Positions 32,977 to 36,447 of a DNA stretch of 36,447 bases are shown here, one piece after another (the first letter of the stretch is position 1; every line of letters begins with the position of its first letter). Where the stretch lies: IMG/VR virus record IMGVR_UViG_3300036652_001431, positions 1-36,447 of that record; one strand, 5' to 3'. The notes beneath the pieces were generated by a model. That model had not been told where the DNA came from. It did no database searches and saw nothing but the letters and a program-made list of their open reading frames with translations. The position numbers and the translations under genes were made by a program. The DNA comes from a virus.

Positions 32977-33363
32977 ATGACTCAAGTTGCTACAACCCCC
33001 CAGGCTGCGCAGCGCAAGCGGGCGGCCGACTTCACCGGCCGTCAGGCCCAGGATCTCGCGGCAGCCAGCGCCGAGGAACTGAAGAAGCGCGAAGGCGAGA
33101 TCGCCCTCCGTACCCAGGCCGACCTCGTCGCCAAGAGCGAGATCGTTGACCTGACCGGCAACGGTGTCGTTGACATCACGGACGAGGTCGAGGCCGCTGC
33201 TGCGGTCGAGGTTTCGAATCCGACCCGCAAGATTCTGGTTCGCGAGGATCTGACCGACGTCACCATCGGCTTCGGGAACTCGTACTCCTTCGAGGCGGGT
33301 CGCACCTACATCGTCCCCAAGCACGTCGCTGACCACCTTGAGGCGCAGGGCTACGTCTGGTAG
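32977..33363 (+). CDS. Putative head completion / capsid-associated protein
   Basis: A 128-residue protein. ATG 32977 has CGGAGA; an in-frame GTG at 32956 has no ribosome site. A helical N-terminus (RKRAADFTGRQAQDLAAASA) precedes a beta C-terminal domain (VDITDEVEAAAAVEVSNPTR, TIGFGNSYSFEAGRTYIVPK). Such proteins commonly lie after the capsid gene in actinophages; a precise role is not known. Confidence 0.7.
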   Translation: MTQVATTPQAAQRKRAADFTGRQAQDLAAASAEELKKREGEIALRTQADLVAKSEIVDLTGNGVVDITDEVEAAAAVEVSNPTRKILVREDLTDVTIGFGNSYSFEAGRTYIVPKHVADHLEAQGYVW

Positions 33364-33379
33364 CCAGGAAGGCTGAGTC

Positions 33380-33856
33380 GTGACCGCGATCTACTACCCA
33401 ACGGACACGCTGAAGAAGGACGTCGTCCGCGCGCTCACCGGCTTGGCGACCACGGACTTTGTCCCTCCCTTCAGCCTGTACTTCGCTCTGCTGACAGCCC
33501 TGCCGATGGTCGACCCGTCGCACATCAACTACGACCCGACTCCCTCTCAGGTCGCTGCTCTGGAGGTTGTGGCCACCGGCTACAGCCGCCAGGCGGTGAC
33601 GTGGGGCGGGGTCACGCAGGGCACCTCGGGCGCGCTGGCGTACCAGTCCAACAGCACGTCTCTCGTCTTCGGTCCCTTCACCGGTACCGGCGGCCTGGCG
33701 GCAACCGGGTACGGGGCGCTGATGACGGCGGCCTCGGGTACCACGGGCAAGGTCCACAGCCTGTGGGACTTCTCGGCCACCTTGGTCTCCGCGCCGCAGG
33801 GCGAGAGTCTGGAGATCCCACCGGGCACCTTCATCCTCGGCGACATGGCCTTCTAA
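33380..33856 (+). CDS. Putative virion protein (Gp80/head-fibre-like)
   Basis: A 158-residue protein from GTG 33380 with CAGGAAGG upstream. A short helix then a beta-rich body (FSLYFALLTALPMVDPS, SRQAVTWGGVTQGTSGALAY, SLVFGPFTGTGGLAATGYGA and IPPGTFILGDMAF). The layout resembles small phage surface or fibre-like proteins that start with a pseudo-lattice LALLT segment. It lies among head-completion genes. Confidence 0.65.
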   Translation: MTAIYYPTDTLKKDVVRALTGLATTDFVPPFSLYFALLTALPMVDPSHINYDPTPSQVAALEVVATGYSRQAVTWGGVTQGTSGALAYQSNSTSLVFGPFTGTGGLAATGYGALMTAASGTTGKVHSLWDFSATLVSAPQGESLEIPPGTFILGDMAF

Positions 33857-33867
33857 GGAGTCCTCCG

Positions 33868-34827
33868 GTGGCGGATCTAACCAGCCTCCTTGCGCGCGTC
33901 CGGAACCAACTGGGCGACCGTGGCCAGTCGTTCCAGGTGAACTTCGTCGCGGACGGCGAGCAGACCCTGTACGACATGGGCTACAGCCCGGTCGGGGCAA
34001 CCTCGATCACTGTCCGGACCCTGGTCGGCGGAACCCTAGCGACCCTGCGCCTCGGCACCGACTTCACGGTGGACGAGGTCAACGGCATGCTCACCCTCGC
34101 GAACCCCGTGACGAACGAGGGCAACATCATCGTCACTGGGAGTTCCTACTCGCTGTTCACCGATCTGGAACTGACGCAATGGGTTACGGACGCCGTGAGT
34201 CAGCACACGCACGGCATGAACACCTCGGAGCGTTTCTCGCAGGGCACCGTCGGCCAGCAGCCTGCGGTCGTGCTGAACTGGAACGGCGCGGCCAACCAGG
34301 ACCCGTGGGCTGGCTGGACTGCGCAGTCCCACAGTGAGCCCCCCGTCAACCTCGTCACCGCCTATGGCGCGACCCCTGCTCCGTACCCAGCCGGTGTGAT
34401 CCGGTACGCCGTTGATGCGGTGGGGCTCAACAACTTGCCGGACATCGAGGAACCGCTTGTCGCATTGCTGGCGACCATCGAGGCGCTCTGGGCTCTGTCC
34501 ACCGACGCTTCCACAGATGTGGATATCCAAACCGCCGAGGGAACGGTCGTTCCCCGTGGCCAGCGCTACCGGCAGATCCTCCAGCAGATCGACATGCTGA
34601 CAGAGAAGTACCGGTCCGTGTGCGCCCAGTTGAACGTCGGGCTGTACCGCATCGAGGTCTCCAACCTGCGCCGGGTCAGCCGCACCACCAACCGGCTCAT
34701 CCCCGTCTACGTGGAGCGCGAGTACGACGACGCGGACCTGCCTGTTCGGCAGATTGTGCCCATCGACGGCGAGTTCCTGGACGACTCGGGGATCCCCAGC
34801 CCCGCGTACTTCACCGGACTGGGGTAA
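33868..34827 (+). CDS. Head-tail connector/adaptor protein
   Basis: A 319-residue protein from GTG 33868 with AAGGAG upstream. N-terminal DLTSLLARVRNQLGDRGQSF, beta region to residue 110, a DLELTQWVTDAVSQHTHGMN helix, and a helical C-terminal half (PLVALLATIEALWALSTDAS, ILQQIDMLTEKYRSVCAQLN). The position after the capsid and the gp15-like adaptor helices support a head-to-tail connector. DPWAGWTAQ (145-153) matches a motif in the protein at 16844. Confidence 0.75.
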   Translation: MADLTSLLARVRNQLGDRGQSFQVNFVADGEQTLYDMGYSPVGATSITVRTLVGGTLATLRLGTDFTVDEVNGMLTLANPVTNEGNIIVTGSSYSLFTDLELTQWVTDAVSQHTHGMNTSERFSQGTVGQQPAVVLNWNGAANQDPWAGWTAQSHSEPPVNLVTAYGATPAPYPAGVIRYAVDAVGLNNLPDIEEPLVALLATIEALWALSTDASTDVDIQTAEGTVVPRGQRYRQILQQIDMLTEKYRSVCAQLNVGLYRIEVSNLRRVSRTTNRLIPVYVEREYDDADLPVRQIVPIDGEFLDDSGIPSPAYFTGLG

Positions 34828-34830
34828 GCC

Positions 34831-35382
34831 ATGGGCCGCCTGGACAACAAGAAGGGCCGGTTCCACGCGGACTTCGAGACCACCGAGATCAACAGGGCGC
34901 TGCTCGGTTGGCAGCAGGAAACCGGAGACACCGTCCTCTGGTACCGGTTCAGCCCGGAGGACTCGGTCACGCACGACATCTACGACGAGGCCACCTTCGA
35001 GGGGAAAGTCTTCGACGGGCCCTACCAGATCGACGTTCTCCACGTCACCCACCAAGAAGGCAGCAACAAGGACACGGACACCGGCTTCTACACGAACGAC
35101 GACCTGCACATCACGGCCTCGTACAACCAGTTGGTCGATGAGGGATTCGTCCACCCCGACCTATTCCCGGCTGGCTACCTGAAGGACCGGATCGTCTATG
35201 ACCAGAAGGTCTTCCGCATCCTGCGCCTGGAGACCCTGGGCCAGATTCACCAGCGAGACATCATCATCGGACTCGACGCCACGCAGGTGAAGCCGGACGA
35301 GTTGGTCAACGACCTCCAGTTCGCGCAGTACGCAGCGGTGGCTCAGCCCAAGCCGCCCTACCTCGGGAAGGTCTACCCCTGA
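34831..35382 (+). CDS. Putative head-tail stopper/closure protein
   Basis: A 183-residue protein from ATG 34831, starting three bases after the adaptor gene. Beta-rich (DTVLWYRFSPEDSVTHDIYD, GPYQIDVLHVTHQEGS, DRIVYDQKVFRILRLETLGQ). Order and size fit the head-closure/stopper position. No diagnostic motif was identified. Confidence 0.65.
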   Translation: MGRLDNKKGRFHADFETTEINRALLGWQQETGDTVLWYRFSPEDSVTHDIYDEATFEGKVFDGPYQIDVLHVTHQEGSNKDTDTGFYTNDDLHITASYNQLVDEGFVHPDLFPAGYLKDRIVYDQKVFRILRLETLGQIHQRDIIIGLDATQVKPDELVNDLQFAQYAAVAQPKPPYLGKVYP

Positions 35383-35741
35383 TGGCTAACGTCCAGTACG
35401 ACATCACTGTGGACGCCGGATACCCGGTCACGGCCACTTTCACCTACCTCGTAAATGGCGCGGTGGTAACCGGCTTCGGGTACTGGAACGCGACCCTCCA
35501 GGTCCGGAAGAACCCGTACCTGACCGACGCGCCGCTCATCAACAAGTCTCTCCAGGTCGACGGGACCACAGGGGACGTAACCCTGGCCCTCACTCCCGCC
35601 GAGACCACGCTTCTCAAGTGGGGCTACTTCATCTACGGCATCGAACTTCAGGACGACGCCTTCAACCCGATTGTGGAACTCGCAGTTGGCAACCTCACTG
35701 TCAACCCGGCCGTGGCACTCGTGCCCCCGGTGGGGCCATGA
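35382..35741 (+). CDS. About 118-aa beta-sandwich fibre-associated protein, copy B
   Basis: A 119-residue protein from ATG 35382 (TGATG coupling). It is a diverged paralogue of the protein at 23537: same length, a [12 protein letters not shown] strand pair, [19 protein letters not shown] in the middle, and a [19 protein letters not shown] end. It overlaps the collagen-like gene that follows. Sequence identity is modest by eye but the order of segments is the same. Confidence 0.75.
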   Translation: MANVQYDITVDAGYPVTATFTYLVNGAVVTGFGYWNATLQVRKNPYLTDAPLINKSLQVDGTTGDVTLALTPAETTLLKWGYFIYGIELQDDAFNPIVELAVGNLTVNPAVALVPPVGP

Positions 35742-36447
35742 GCGGAGACATTGTCGTCAATGCCCCCAGTGGCGAAACCGTCGTAGTCAATGTGCCCAGC
35801 AGCCAAACAGTCTCCGTAACCCCAGCGGCCACTGCCTCCGTACCCGTCACCGTTGGCGGGGGTCCTATCGGTCCTGCTGGTGCGGTTGGGGCAACCGGGC
35901 CGGTCGGAGCCACCGGAGCAGTAGGACCCACCGGGCCCGCTGGGATCACGGGACCAACCGGACTGACAGGCTCTACCGGCCCAACCGGCGTTGCCGGACC
36001 AGCCGGAGTCACTGGACCGGTCGGTCCTGCTGGAGTGACGGGACCCGTTGGTACGCCGGGTGTCACTGGTGCAACAGGTCCCGCTGGGCTCGCTGGCGCT
36101 CCTGGTCCTGCTGGATCCGCAGGACCGTCAGGGGCGACCGGTCCTACTGGCGCGACAGGGCCAGCGGGAACACCTGGCGCAGTAGGTGCTACCGGACCCG
36201 CAGGAGCAGCCGGTGCGGCGGGGCCTGCCGGAGCCACGGGAGCCACTGGTCCTGGGGGCGCAGCCGGAGCAGCAGGAGAAGTCGGTGCCACAGGACCAAC
36301 GGGACTGACAGGTCCGGCCGGTGCGACAGGCCCTGCGGGAGCAGGGGCTACTGGCGCAACCGGACCCGCCGGTCCAGCAGGTGCTACCGGATCCACAGGC
36401 CCTGCCGGTGCGGGCGCTACTGGCGCAACCGGGCCTCAAGGATCCCT
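35738..36447 (+). CDS. Collagen-like fibre protein B, cut by window end
   Basis: Starts at ATG 35738 (ATGA overlap) and is open to the window edge, so about 236 residues are visible. A 45-residue Val/Thr-rich head ([20 protein letters not shown]...) precedes a long Gly-X-Y tract beginning near residue 47 ([20 protein letters not shown]...). The head differs from that of fibre A, implying a different attachment. The C-terminal domain is not visible. Confidence 0.9.
   Translation, partial: MSGDIVVNAPSGETVVVNVPSSQTVSVTPAATASVPVTVGGGPIGPAGAVGATGPVGATGAVGPTGPAGITGPTGLTGSTGPTGVAGPAGVTGPVGPAGVTGPVGTPGVTGATGPAGLAGAPGPAGSAGPSGATGPTGATGPAGTPGAVGATGPAGAAGAAGPAGATGATGPGGAAGAAGEVGATGPTGLTGPAGATGPAGAGATGATGPAGPAGATGSTGPAGAGATGATGPQGS

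Overview
The window looks like about 36 kb from the left and central part of a tailed-phage (siphovirus-like) genome infecting a high-GC actinobacterium, probably Streptomyces or a relative. Evidence for this is the high GC content, frequent GTG starts, chains of 4-nt ATGA/GTGA overlaps, a WhiB-family regulator, an Lsr2-like silencer, a DUF7455-type zinc protein, and a complete terminase-to-head-completion series. No tail tape measure, lysin or DNA polymerase is inside the window. It ends within a collagen-like fibre gene.

Layout. (1) 1-1060: a short leftward operon of small proteins, fired from a divergent promoter. (2) 1226-9540: a long rightward array of very small genes carrying an RNA ligase, WhiB, a HAD 5'-nucleotidase-like protein, an Lsr2-like protein, tRNA-Trp and tRNA-Asn, and a metallophosphoesterase. 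(3) 9563-11222: a secreted glycoside hydrolase, a strong bidirectional terminator, and two leftward genes. (4) 11262-19919: a GNAT-like gene, a large MRE11-like phosphoesterase, zinc-ribbon and membrane microproteins, a MazG-like pyrophosphatase, an orphan HicA-like protein, a DUF2746 membrane protein, KTSC and papain-like proteins, and a leftward three-gene island (18731-19418). (5) 20093-21250: a tyrosine recombinase. (6) 21324-36447: the virion block. Terminase is followed, unusually, by a fibre/glycosidase cassette. Then come portal, scaffold, N4-gp56-like capsid, an HNH protein, a superinfection-exclusion-type lipoprotein, connectors and a second fibre cassette.

Three themes stand out. 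First, a palindromic element, GAA(C/G)CGGTTC with variants, recurs in nearly every non-coding gap and often sits between -35 and -10 boxes, so most transcription units may share one phage-wide regulator. Second, an Ltp-type lipoprotein gene with its own sigma-70-like promoter lies between two sister terminators inside the head operon, as expected of an independently expressed exclusion moron. Third, a two-gene module (about 118-aa beta protein plus collagen-like fibre) is present twice, and two GH-A/GH26-like glycosidases are encoded, one virion-type and one with a signal peptide. All functional statements are from reading motifs by eye; no database search was possible.
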